A DNA stretch of 64,000 bases from Multifurca ochricompacta (lineage: Eukaryota; Basidiomycota; Agaricomycetes; Russulales; Russulaceae). How positions within the stretch are numbered: position 1 is the stretch's first letter; the number at the start of each line of letters is the position of its first letter. The notes under the pieces are model-generated. The model did no database searches. It was not told the origin of the DNA and saw nothing but the letters and a program-made list of their open reading frames with translations. The position numbers and the translations under genes are program-made. The stretch is from NCBI GenBank assembly GCA_022496185.1, contig WTXG01000140.1, positions 31,296 through 95,295 of the forward strand, given 5' to 3'. Positions 52,806 to 63,826 of the stretch are shown here, piece by piece.

Positions 52806-54304
52806 TTTAGAAGATTTTTCTGAATATCTCCCACATATGGGACATTCAGTGACAATTGGTGATGGCTCCATAGTCCAAGTCGAAGGGACAGGCAAAGTCA
52901 TATTAAAAACTCATAACAATTATGAGTTAGAATTAAATAATGTCTACTATATGCCTGGCAGTGAAAGAATACTGTCAACAAGCTGCATCACAGACAAAGG
53001 CAGCTCAGTGGAGTTCACTCCATCTGAGGTCAGAATAAAGTACAATAATGCAATAATAGCAGAAGGTGTCAAAGCTATGGGACTTTATTGGGTCCTTGGG
53101 AAGACCATGCAGAATCTAAATACTGCTTCCCACAAATCTGCATCAAGTAGCCTTGATACCTGGCATTTGCACATGGGTCATATGTCAAAAGAGGCCCTCA
53201 AAAGACATGCTCCTAAGGCTGTAAAAGGTCTTAGTATAGATAATAGCCAAGTGGAAGACAAACCATGTTATGGTTGCAAAATGGGAAAATCACACCATCT
53301 TCCATTCCCTCCCTCTCATAAGAGAGCTTCAGCACCCTTGGAAGTCATTCATAGTGACCTAGTTGGTCCACTACAATGTACTTCAATTCAAGGGAACCTA
53401 TACTTCGCCACTTTCATAGATGACTTTAGCAGGACAGCTCTAGTTGTTGCTATGAAGGCTAAAAGTGACTTTACATTGGTCTTTAGTAACATTAAGGCAT
53501 TCTTGGAAAATAAAACAGACAAGAAAATAAAGACCTTACACACAGACCAAGGTGGCGAATTTGTCAATAGGGAGCTGAAGTCAATACTTGAGAAGGCTGG
53601 CATAGAGCATAAATTGACAATGCCATATTCCCCACAACAAAATGGAAGGGCTGAAAGGTTCAACAGAACCATTATGGAAAAGGCCACAAGTATGCTGCAT
53701 CATGCTGGTCTTTCCCTTGGTTTCTGGGAATGTGCAGTGCATACCACCTGTCACATATATAATAGAACACCCATCCGTTCCAATAAGTGGAGGACACTGC
53801 TTGAGCTTCTGGATGGGGACATTCCAGATGTCTCCTACTTTAAAATATTTGGCTGCTTAGCCTACTACACTATCCCAGAGGATAAAAGACGTAAACTGGA
53901 TCAGAAAGCCAGAGAAACAGTCTTTGTTGGGTATGCACCCCACTCAAAAGGATATTTACTATGGGACATGCATACTCGATCCTTCATATTGTCCAGAGAT
54001 GTGACATTTGATGAAGGATCCTTCCCATCCAACCTTGCCAAGGACAGCAAGGGAAAGCAAAAGGAAAAGTTATGCCTTTTGTATTAGAAGTTGAGAGGCC
54101 TGTCCAGCCTCAACCAGCAATAGCCACAGTTCCTCAGGCTCCTGAAGACAAGGATGCTGAGGTTGAGGAACAGGAGGTAGTGGAACCTCCTCAAATAAAT
54201 CCTGAGCCTACCACGCCCAATAATGAAGTTGACACACATGAAGCAACTATCTATCAGACACCACCATCCCAAATCATGGAACTGTCAGAACTCCCCCATA
54301 GAAC
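52806..54304 (+). pseudogene. Copia protease end and integrase
   Basis: It resumes LEDFSEYLPHMGHSVTIGDG (protease). Then LDTWHLHMGHMSKEALKRHA with CYGCKMGK (HHCC), VIHSDLVGPLQC (first Asp), TLHTDQGGEFVNREL (second Asp), MPYSPQQNGRAERFNRTIME (Glu), and NRTPIRSNKWRTLLELLDGD, FGCLAYYTIPEDKRRKL. Open over more than 400 codons to a TAG at 54085-54087, then a frame change to an acidic Pro-rich linker ending at CATAGAAC, where MITE D2 inserted. The best preserved catalytic integrase in the window. Confidence 0.95.
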
Positions 54305-55716
54305 TAGTGAATAGCAGGGGTAACCCCGGGTATCTTCATTGGTACCCGTACCCGTACCTGTGGGTTACCTGTGGGTCACCTGCGGGTTGCCTGTGTTAAA
54401 CGCATGCAAGTTCTTTACTTGCATTGCGCATTTTGGATATCCGGCCCGGGCCATCCCGGACCAAGGAGATACACAACGCATTCATTTATGGCTGCTTAAG
54501 ATCCCTCAATGACTCTTGTTTTATGCTCAGAAGATTAAGATAATTCATTATTCCATTTTTATTTTATTATTCTGGTCTCAATTCTATACAAGCACAACTA
54601 AAATCCACCCCAATATACAGAGATGATTAGATAGGATGTAATAGAACATTGAATGAAAAGCCTGTCAGATAACCACACAGAATGCAAAAATAATTGACAA
54701 ATGTATAGTGATTGGCAGGGGTAACCCCTGGATATTTGTTTTGATACCCAGGTTACCCATAAAATGAAACGCATGCAAGTTCTTTGGTTGCATCGCACAT
54801 TTCGGACAATCGGCCCAGACCATCCCGGTCTGGGAGATACACACTTGGATACAACACGTTCATTTGTGGCTACTCAGGATCCCTCAATAATTGCTGATTT
54901 ATGTTCAGAAGATTAATTTGATTCTTTATTTACATTCTTATTTATTTTATTTTGTGGAACAGGCATGGCACAGGCTTGTACTTTAGATGTACTATATCAG
55001 CTACTAGATTAAACGAACGCGTTATCTCGTTATCTCGTTTAATGATGTGATTTGATCATATGTCAGATCTTAGATGTATATTCTATGTATCTAATTAATT
55101 TGTGAACGCGTTTCTGTTGTGTTATCTATGCATGATCACAATCATGTCAGACCAATGGAAAATCGCAGCCGCGATTGTTAAGTCAACCTTCCTTAATAGG
55201 AAGGAGATCAGACCAATATGCTGGTCCAATGTAGTCGCTGCCCTATGCAGCCTGTAGATACACGCGGGCCTTGTTTCAGTAAACTAATTTGATAATTAGA
55301 TTATAGAATAGTCTAAAGTAGTCTAGAGTGTATTTTAGATAGTGCCAGACCAGCAGAATTGATCGCGCGTTAATAAAACAGTTGCATCATGATTTTCAAG
55401 AGAGTGGATCACTGATAACACTTTTATTTTACATCGCACTGTTGATCTGCTTTGATATTTCATAGGATAACACTAGAACATATTTACAAAAACCCTGTAG
55501 CATACATTAAATAAAATATAGTCATTTGTTTGCTACAAATGTATTTTATCATTAAATTTCTGCTGATCTTGTCAATGACTGATGGCCACTTATACCCGCC
55601 AAACCCACTGTGCAGGTACGGGTTTCTGGCGGGTTGGGAGTTGTATACCCGTACCCGTACCCGTCAAAACCCGCGGCACTTACCCGCGCGGGTATGAAAA
55701 CCCTTGCTGATCTCTA
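54305..55716. mobile_element. hAT MITE, family D, copy D2 (TSD CATAGAAC)
   Basis: TIRs TAGTGAATAGCAGGGGT and inverted TAGAGATCAGCAAGGGT. CATAGAAC at 54297-54304 and 55717-55724 is an exact 8-bp duplication. Rich in intact CpG (CCGTACCCGTACC, GCCGCGATT), so younger than D1. The left terminus is repeated at about 54707 (TAGTGATTGGCAGGGGTAAC). It contains one copy of the family E minisatellite unit and the hairpin CCTTCCTTAATAGGAAGG. Confidence 0.94.
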
Positions 55717-55724
55717 CATAGAAC

Positions 55725-57182
55725 CTGTGCCAAGAGACAATCTAAAAAGAATGTTGGCAGACTTCCCCAACCAGTTTTTACTAGGGAAAGTCCACACTCT
55801 CAGCAATGTGATAGGGCTGTGCAGGAAGATTTAGATCTTGATACTGCCTGTCCCAACGTTCACGTCACATGAACCCTCGATTTTATAATGAGGATAATGC
55901 TGAGTTCGTGCAAGGTTCTTCCAGACTTGGGCATATGGAACTGCTAAATGCTGCAGGAGTCCTCTATAGAGACCCCCTGACTTTTCAGGAGGTGATGCAG
56001 TCTGACAATGCCAATGAATGGCTTGAGGCATGTAAATATGAAATTGATGCCTTAGATAAACTTAATGTGTGGTGCCTTGAGGATCTTCCAAAAGGAAGAA
56101 AGGCAGTCAAGTCAAAATGGGTTTTTAAGCTGAAACCAGATGGACAGTTTCGTGCTAGGCTCATGGCAAAAGGCTTCACCCAGATAGAAGGGGTGGACTT
56201 CAATGAAACTTTCTCCCCAGTTGCCAGATTTGAATCACTTAGATTATTACTAGCGCTAGCTATGCTAGAGGATTGGGAAATCCACCAAATGGATGTCAAA
56301 TTGGCATTCCTTCATGGCAATCTGGATGAGGAGATATATATGGAGCAACCAGTTGGTTTCATCATTGCTGGTCAAGAGTCCAAAGTTTGTAGGCTACAAA
56401 AAGCTTTATATGGCCTCAACAAGCATCCTGAGCATGGAATTTACAATTCCATGCAGTTCTTAATGAACTGGGCTTTACTCAGACATACTCTGATGCAGGA
56501 GTATATGTGTTTCATCAAAAGGAGGGGGATGATTCACTCTATGTCATTCTTTATGTAGATGACATCACTATACTTGGATCTTCCAATGATAAGATAACGT
56601 GGCTGAAGTCATCCCTATCTAATTGATATGAGATGACTGACTTGGGAGAAATCCAGTCATACCTTGGAGTTAATATCACCAGGGATCATCCTAATAAGAC
56701 ACTGGAGATTGACCAAGCAGCCTATGTTTTATCTATTATTGAGAAGTTTGGGATGAGGGATTCCAACCAAGTATATACTCCTCTTCCCTCTGGCACTGAT
56801 GTACATCTGGTCAAGTTGATGGCCAGGCATCTACTTCTGAGATAAAGAAGTATCAACAGTTGATGGGGTCTCTGCTTTGGGTGCAAATTGGAAGCAGACC
56901 TGACATCAGTTTTGCTGTGGCATGCCTTAGTCAATATGCTTCCAACCCCTCACAAGATCATATGTGACTTGCAAAATATGTCTTAAAGTATCTTAATAGT
57001 ACAAAAGACTACAAGTTGTGGTATTATGGAGGGAATGAGGAGAGTGGCCTTCATGGCTTTGCAGATTCCTCATGGGGAGATCAAGAGGACTGCCACTCTA
57101 CCTCAGGCTACATGTTCTTCTTAGCAAATGGTGCCATATCCTGGTGTTCCAGAAAGCAGAAGACAGTAGCACAGTCCACCAC
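55725..57182 (+). pseudogene. Copia reverse transcriptase and RNase H start
   Basis: KSKWVFKLKPDGQFRARLMA, KGFTQIEGVDFNETFSPVAR, EIHQMDVKLAFLHGNLDEEI (Asp), KVCRLQKALYGLNKHPEHGI, a frame change, then VILYVDDITILGS (YVDD catalytic box), a TGA in SN*YEMTDLGEI, and RNase H FADSSWGDQEDCHSTSGYMF. It is cut by LTR I after VAQSTT at ACCAC. Confidence 0.94.
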
Positions 57183-58511
57183 TGTAACACTCAGCGGGGC
57201 ATTGCTGTGCGACATGCACTGGTCGGCGCAAGTCCACTGACACTAGTCTGGCACTAGTCAGCCACATCTGTGGCACCCGACACTGTGGGTCCGGGATCTA
57301 CAACAAGCTTGGCACAACAGGGCCAGGCTCTTAGCTTCAGGGTAGATAGGAAGTTGTGCTATAACCAAGCACAGAGAAAGACGGGAAGAGTCAGCCAAAG
57401 GGAGCTAATCTCCTAAGGCTGTTGAGTGGGGATCAGGCTCAGCTGCAGTGCCAGAAGCACATCAGGCAAACTGGGCTCAAAGGAAGCAAAGGAGGGGAAA
57501 CCAGAGCAGCAATGGCATCTGGGTCAAGGGGTGAGATCTGGAGATGAAGTGCACACCCATTGCCAGAGGCAATGGGGTCCTTTCAGTGACACAAAGAAAG
57601 CAAAGAGGACTTAGAAGTCCAATCTGTAGTCCATGATCAGGGAAACTCTAGGCTGAAGGCCCAAGAGGTCAAATCTAGGGGTGTACAAACTGTCTACAGG
57701 GTCTTATATACTGTATGGGGGTCTGGTTTGTAGCTAATCAGGAACAGGGTCAGAGTCCTTATCATCCAATAGCAGATAAGATGTTAAATATAGTCCATGA
57801 TAAGGATAAGCCTTATCAGAAGCATAATCATGTGGGGCAGCCCACAGGAGTCATATCAGTGTGGGAGGATTCCCACCAGGGTCAGGGGCAAATGGGGAAA
57901 TGACAGGTCCCACAGGAGTCAGATCAGTGTGGGAATACTCCCACAGGAATCAGAGAAGAGGGTCAAGTGACTGATGGGTCAGATGATCTAAGGGGTCATG
58001 ATCAAAGCCCAAGGTCACATGGTCAAAGGGGGTCACATGGTCTGAGGTCATGTGGTCAAGGGTCACATGATAGGTCATGGCTTTGAGTCCATGTCATGTG
58101 CCTACAGGTCATGTGGTCTGGAGGGGCAAATGCAAGCCAAAGTTGTCTTGTGTGCAGAGTCAGGTTTGGCAGGGACAGTGTCAGAGATCCTATGGGTGTC
58201 AAGCACAGGGACAGGGGTACTGGCCAAGGCATAAGCCAAGGCAATAAGGAAGGGTGATGTACATCCAATAGTATAGCAGCAGAACTACCATCAGGTTAGG
58301 TGTAAAATGGTGGCAAGGGAGGTTGGTCCTGTGAGCAACAGGTCACAGGCATCAGGGTAAGGTCCTGGGCACACAGGCCACAGGCATCAAGAAGGTCCCA
58401 AGGCAGCATACCAAGGGCATCAGGGAGTGGTCCAGAGAAGGGGAAAGTCAAGGATGGTGCAAGGAATAAGGCATGGTGTGCAGGGTCAGGAAAAAGAGTA
58501 GGGTCGTAACA
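57183..58511 (-). repeat. Solo LTR, family I (TSD ACCAC)
   Basis: It runs from TGTAACACTCAGCGGGGC to AAAGAGTAGGGTCGTAACA, 1,329 bp, flanked by ACCAC at 57178-57182 and 58512-58516. The minus-strand TATA (TATATAAG) is near 57708. More CpGs remain than in the copy at 38630. Confidence 0.95.
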
Positions 58512-58516
58512 ACCAC

Positions 58517-58847
58517 AGAGGCTGAATATATGAGCCTCTCTGAGGCTGCAAATCAGGCAGCATGGTATAGGACTTTTATGGAGGAATTAGGGCATGAGGT
58601 ATCCTCCCCTATACTACTCCACTGTGACAATAAGGGTGCTGTGGATTTAGCATTAAACCCTGTCACAGGAAGGCAGTCAAAGCACATACCCATCAAGTAC
58701 CATGCCATTAGGGGATACATAGAATCGCACATAATTGACTTAGTGTGAACTCCCACTGGTGAGATGCTGGCAGATGGTTTTACCAAGTCTCTGCCAAGAG
58801 CATCCTTTGAAACCATGGTCAATGGACTTGGATTAGTGCTGGAATGA
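58517..58847 (+). pseudogene. Copia RNase H, C-terminal part
   Basis: It resumes TTEAEYMSLSEAANQAAWYR (catalytic Glu region), LLHCDNKGAVDLALNP (Asp), KHIPIKYHAIRGYIESHIID, a TGA at 58746-58748, then EMLADGFTKSLPRASFETMV and a stop at 58845-58847. 58848-59147 is 3' untranslated sequence ending in GCATGGAGGGA, the likely polypurine tract. Confidence 0.95.
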
Positions 58848-59147
58848 GAGAGCTGGAATCTGGAGACTTTGTATACCAGTCTCACTTTCCCACCATGCAA
58901 CATGAGCACATTCTTGACCTTGAGAGTGATGCAAGTGGTGTGTATGCCAGAAGTAGGCATTCAAATATGTCAAGCATTCAGCTTGCATAAGCGAATCTAC
59001 AACTTGTATGCAAAACTCACAACCCCACACTTCTCGTCAACTCGTTCTCAACATTGTTGGCTGGTGATATGCTCATTCAATTGTAATGGCAGTGTGCTCA
59101 TTTAACTCATTCCACATCTATGACCAGATGCCTTCAGCATGGAGGGA

Positions 59148-59606
59148 TGTTGAACACAGGATGTGTTTGGTGATGCTTCAGGCATCAGGAGATTAGATTA
59201 GCTACTTTGTGGACTAGATTAGATATCAGAGTTTCGGACTATTTACTATATCATTATTACTTTCTTTCTCACATTCCGCAGTAGCTGACTGATGTACCTT
59301 AGTAAAGATGTACAAGCATGTGATTCCTTACTGGCCAATGGCCTTATTCCCTCTTGTTTATTGTTTGGACTTTGTCCAGCACTTGTGGACTTATTCCCAG
59401 TGCACAGACCATCCCTTGGACTGTATATAAGGGTGTCTGTTTCATCTCTTACACTTCAGAGTTTCCTTCACCTCTGAAGTGTAAGTCCCAGTCTCTCTAC
59501 TTACTACCTTACCGTTGACTAACCATCTCTTGTAGATAACTTGTCTCTAGGTCTTTACTTGCTAACACTTCACAGTCAGTATGCTGTGCATCATGCCTGT
59601 TTTACA
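59148..59606 (+). repeat. Copia 3' LTR
   Basis: It runs from TGTTGAACACAGGATGTG to CATGCCTGTTTTACA, 459 bp. It lacks 57 bp of the 5' LTR, lost between short direct repeats. Confidence 0.96.
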
Positions 59607-59611
59607 GCCTG

Positions 59612-61460
59612 CAGACAGATATTCCTGCTTTGAAGACATAGACTTTGATAGTAACCTCTAAACAGTACATTGTGCACCTAACTGTAGAGGCCTTTAGTAA
59701 ATAAACAAATCCTTGGTCTGGGAAAATAGTGTCCTTCCCCACAGAAAGAGAAGAATGTCTTCAACAAGTCCAAAGACATTCAGTCACCTCTTCCAGCTCC
59801 ACAGGGAAGCACAGCTCACCCTCTTATACCCTGAACCACTCATCAGCACCCTCCATGACAATGGACAAGCAGAAGGGTGGTGTGATGTTGATACCATCTA
59901 CCTCCCTCTTTGACTTCTCCTCCCCTTTGGATGAGTTCTTACCCAAACCAGTACAACCAGTTCCTGTCCAGACCTTGCCAGACCATCCTCAGGACTCTCA
60001 ACACCAACTCCTTTACTGGCATCTTGCTCAGCTCACCCATTCCACAGGGGACCCTTGAAACACTCCTAGTCTGTGTCAATGATGAATATCTTTGGAAGAA
60101 CACATTCCCCCTCACATCCCAGAACTTGAAACACTTTTGCTCAGAGGAGAATGCCTTTACTATCTCTCCACCTTTCACTTGGACCACACAAAGATTAACC
60201 TCACCTTTGACAATGCCTTCACTCTGCTCCCTCCCCCTCTGGCTGGCTCTTGTAGAAACAGAAGGCATACAATTGAATACCTGTGGACTGCTGATACTGG
60301 GAGACCACCTCTTGCAACCACTGCCCATTCCTTGTTAACCCTCCCATCTTCACAGACCCCCCTTACCTTCCCACCTATGCAGAACTCTCCCCAGAACCAG
60401 AAGAGCTCACATTCCCTACCCTTTCCCTTGCAGCAGTCACTCAAGAAGAAGAACTCACCCAGATCCAGACAGCCTTAATTGGTACCACCACCTGGTCTGA
60501 CCTTGAAACTCCCACAGAAAACCTCTGACTTTGAAGAAAGTTCTCCTGTATCCAGATGACATGCCTCTGTGATATTGATCTCTGTACCTGTAATTTCATC
60601 CAGAACTCCCCCTACCCCCCCAGGCATAGTATTGTGGAGGCCTTCAGCCTTTGATACATACTTACCTTCATTACTCAATCTAAGTAGGGAAAAGAAATAA
60701 AAGACTCCTTTGCATCATGGCTAGTATTACTGACTGGGCTATCAACCTGGTGTCCCAACACAGAAGAAGTCAGTCCAACTCCCCCCAAGACAGAAGAAGA
60801 AACCCTAGAAGATGCAGCAGTAACATACACCCCACACCTGCCCCCATCACACCTCCAGAAGACAAAGAGCAAAACCCATCCCAGTCCCAGTGCACCCCCA
60901 CCAGAGTGACCACTTCCCCCTGTCCCAGAGCCCTTCCTTGCCCATCTAAACTATCCCCCATCCCACCAACATCCACCCAGCTTGCCTTGACATCAACACC
61001 CTTCCTGAACCTTCCAGTTAGAATCTGATCAGTCCTGGTCTCATCCCCTTCCATTGTTCACTGTCAACCACATCTACCCTGTACAGATATCTATGTCTCT
61101 GGACATTACCCACTCAAACCCCAGTGAACTACGAGAATTCCACCTTCATTGCTCTGCCCAGCTTGCAACTCAAAGAGCCAATCATCTGACATCTACCATC
61201 CTTTGAGTGAAGCTAATTGTATCACCACAGACCCCCTGTACTTTGAGAACCTCCTTTGGCAACTTCACATTGTTATCTCTGCCCCAGGAATAGTTGAAGA
61301 ATATTACTGGATCCACAGAAACATCCACAACTATCGTCTAGACCATGCTGTCCTCACCCAGCCTATCAAGTCTTCTATGCCTGGAATGCCCAAGGGTGGA
61401 CTACATATTGCCTTGGTACCCACTCTGAATGACCTCAGAATGACCTCTTACTGCTGAAGA
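59612..61460 (+). pseudogene. Gypsy-X ORF1 end and ORF2, unknown
   Basis: ORF1 ends CFEDIDFDSNL (about 59660). ORF2 starts near 59755 with MSSTSPKTFSHLFQLHREAQ. It continues in other frames with SRPCQTILRTLNTNSFTGIL and NDEYLWKNTFPLTSQNLKHF (59960-60180), PTYAELSPEPEELTFPTL (about 60380), and near 61150-61455 FENLLWQLHIVISAPGIVEE and MPGMPKGGLHIALVPTLNDL. I see no known domain. The order before Gag is unusual for gypsy elements. Confidence 0.6.
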
Positions 61461-62636
61461 ACTAGCTCAAGTCCCCTTTGGCTTTACCCATCCCATCTTT
61501 GACTATGACAACAGTGCTTTTGTTGCCACCTGGAAGGGAGACAACTACTATACTCAGACTCTCAGAACTGACTGGAAACACCTCTGGGACAGTTGCATCC
61601 TTCCTGTAAACGAATACCTCAGTAATTTCCCTAACATCAATCTCATCAGCAACCTTGACTCCCACACATTCTACAGAACATACAATGGAAAGGAAGTCCA
61701 TTGGTCTGACACCCACAAGGCTTGGATTTACCTTAATAACCACTGCATTCAGTTCCCTGTTGCCTCTATTACCTCTGACAAAGAAGAAGTATCCCAGTCC
61801 CTTGAAGCTGTAGAACAATCCCTTCATGCTATCACCCTCAGAACCCCTCCTACTCTCCCATCCATATCCCTTGCTTCCACTGCCACTGCTATAGCTTCAC
61901 ACCCTCCAAAGACACAACACCTCTGAATATCATGAGCACTACTGCCACCCCCAGTGGAAGATCTTGGGGTCACCCCCAGAATCTTTTGATGGCCAGGCCT
62001 CTAAAGCAGAACACTTCTGGTCCCAACTAGCCAACTATTATTACCTGAATGAAGGGGCCTTCACTGATGAAAGTAGATGAGTCTCTGCAGCCCTCACCCA
62101 CTTTAAGCTTGACACACCAGCAGGAGAATGGGCCAGAGACTGCACCAACACTGCACTCCAAGCCAACCCCCCTTCCTTTGGGACATGGGACCACTTCAGA
62201 ATTGACTTTGAGAAACAATTTATCCCAGTAGAGAGTCGCCTCCTGTCCACCAAAGCTATGTATGAAATTCACCAAGGCACTTGCCCCTTCAATGACTGGT
62301 ACCAAGAGTGGTCCACCCATGCTACCTGTGCTACAGTAGATGAAATACCCAGATCTATGCCTTCTGAAGCATGATCAATCAAGGTCTAGGACAGAAACTT
62401 CTTGGACTATCCCCACAGCCCACCACACTCCATGATCTTGTTACAAAGGCCAGAGAATTTGATGCAGCATGGCAGCTTTATGGCAAGACTACCAAGCCTT
62501 GGCCTCTCCATCTGCACATTGGAGAAACTACCACTGACAACCCAGAGGCCCAAGTCAACTTTGTTGCCCCTCCCAGCCCAGACATCCTAATGCCCATCCA
62601 CATACTACCAAGTTAACCCCAGAAGAAAAGAAATAT
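61461..62636 (+). pseudogene. Gypsy-X Gag
   Basis: N-terminal region: QVPFGFTHPIFDYDNSAFVA, YYTQTLRTDWKHLWDSCILP, HTFYRTYNGKEVHWSDTHKA (about 61470-61900). Capsid-like region: SFDGQASKAEHFWSQLANYY, ALTHFKLDTPAGEWARDCTN, WDHFRIDFEKQFIP, KAMYEIHQGTCPFNDWYQEW (about 61975-62350), then LHDLVTKAREFDAAWQLYGK. This pattern is that of gypsy retrotransposon Gag. Broken by stops near 61925, 62080 and 62370. Confidence 0.8.
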
Positions 62637-63318
62637 CAATGAGAAACAAGCTTGCTTCTATTGTGGGAAGCCTAATCACATCGCCAATCAATGCCGCAGC
62701 AAGACCAGGGCCATCCAAGGTCAAGGACCTCCTCGCCCTACCCCAGTAAGAGCCCTGGCATCAGAAGAAGCACCCCCCAAGCACCACGACCCCCCCTGAC
62801 TACCTCTCAGTATCGCCACCAAGAGCTATGAAGATCCAGTACCATACATGATGGACGAAGACGGACCTTTCGGATTTTTAACACGTCCTACAGCTGCACT
62901 GTCTGTGAGGACTTCTTGTAACCCCAGTGTTCCTTGTACGAGCCGCTCTGCGGTCCTAGATAACCTTGGTTTTGAGCATGTATCCTTGTTAGTGACTAGA
63001 AATGCTAGATCACCTTCTATTGTGCTCAAAGCAGAACTCATTGGACGAAACACTAGGAAGAAAATCAGTGCGCGTGCCCTAATAGATAGTGGGGCAGAAG
63101 GATTAATAATCCATCAAGACTATGCCAAAGCACATCACCTAACCTTGAGCACCCTTGCCAAGCCTCTCGAGTCAAAATGTGGATGGAACTAGTAATGCTA
63201 ATGGAGCCATTTACACACCACAACCCAAATCCTATGACTACCCCTCCAAGACCAATACCATGAAGAACTTGCAGAGTTCTATGTCACCAATATAGGGGAC
63301 CATTGATGGATCTGGATC
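62637..63318 (+). pseudogene. Gypsy-X zinc knuckle and aspartic protease
   Basis: Knuckle CFYCGKPNHIANQC near 62653. Then an open stretch 62848-63192 with VSLLVTRNARSPSIVLKAEL and ARALIDSGAEGLIIHQDYAK, holding the D-S-G active site. A frame change leads to YHEELAEFYVTNIGDH, the C-terminal strand. CpGs are more frequent here (CGACGGACC, GAGCCGCTCTGCGG). It stops at other repeats near 63318. Confidence 0.83.
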
Positions 63319-63445
63319 TCAAGACATGCAAATTGGACAAGCTTAATTCTTTGGACACTGCTCAAAATTCTATGGTTTCATGTTCAGAAGAGTTAATGCA
63401 TTTTACCTTTCCATTCATTATTCCGGTTATATTTTATTCAAGTGC
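63319..63445. repeat. hAT-D-like internal fragment
   Basis: ATGTTCAGAAGAGTTAATGC and TTCATTATTCCGGTTATATT align with the internal part of D1 (about 36710-36775). No ends seen. Confidence 0.4.
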
Positions 63446-63739
63446 AACTTAAATCTGTTTCAGTAATCATTCTATTGCGCACCCCCTTTTTACTCAGCAT
63501 CGCATGCATTACATTTCATTCTAAAGGACTTGTAATCTACATTGTACAACCCCTAGCCATTGCTTTTGGCTTTCTGCTTCGACTCCTTGTATTATGTCTC
63601 CTATTTGACTCCTATAGCATAAACTGTATAAAAACCTATTAGTTTTGCTTGTATCAAATCAGAGTGTCTTGCTTCGCATCCACCTTCTAAAATCCACTTG
63701 CGTGTCTCCACTTGTCTTCTTGTGTCTATAATCACTCCA
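63446..63739 (+). repeat. Second copia LTR (5' end uncertain) with primer site
   Basis: It ends ATAATCACTCCA at 63739. GGTTATGGGCCCTG follows at 63740-63753, the same half-tRNA-iMet primer site as at 48662, so this is a 5' LTR of another copia family. TATAAAAACC is near 63627. The internal region is cut after about 73 bp by a gypsy-A LTR. Confidence 0.62.
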
Positions 63740-63826
63740 GGTTATGGGCCCTGCTGTCGCAATTAAATCAACACAAAAGACCAAAGACAAACCTTGAAAC
63801 TTACCTGCATTTTTTATCTGCACCAC

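Larger units (their letters stand above)
48146..59606 (+). mobile_element. Complete Ty1/copia element (TSD GCCTG)
   Basis: LTRs at 48146-48661 and 59148-59606. GCCTG at 48141-48145 and 59607-59611. Order: half-tRNA primer site, long leader, Gag with zinc knuckle, PR, IN, RT, RNase H, i.e. copia order with IN before RT. It is broken by a solo copia LTR, palindrome B-2, hAT MITE D2 and a solo LTR I. It inserted in ORF1 of gypsy-X. Confidence 0.97.
45937..63318 (+). mobile_element. Ty3/gypsy element X, 5' LTR to protease
   Basis: Plus-strand order: 5' LTR (45937-47091, split), putative self-priming site, two unknown ORFs, Gag, zinc knuckle and aspartic protease to about 63318, where other repeats begin. 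It is interrupted by a solo gypsy-G LTR and by the complete copia element. RT onward is not in the window. A minus-strand partial copy lies at 8630-10210. Confidence 0.85.
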
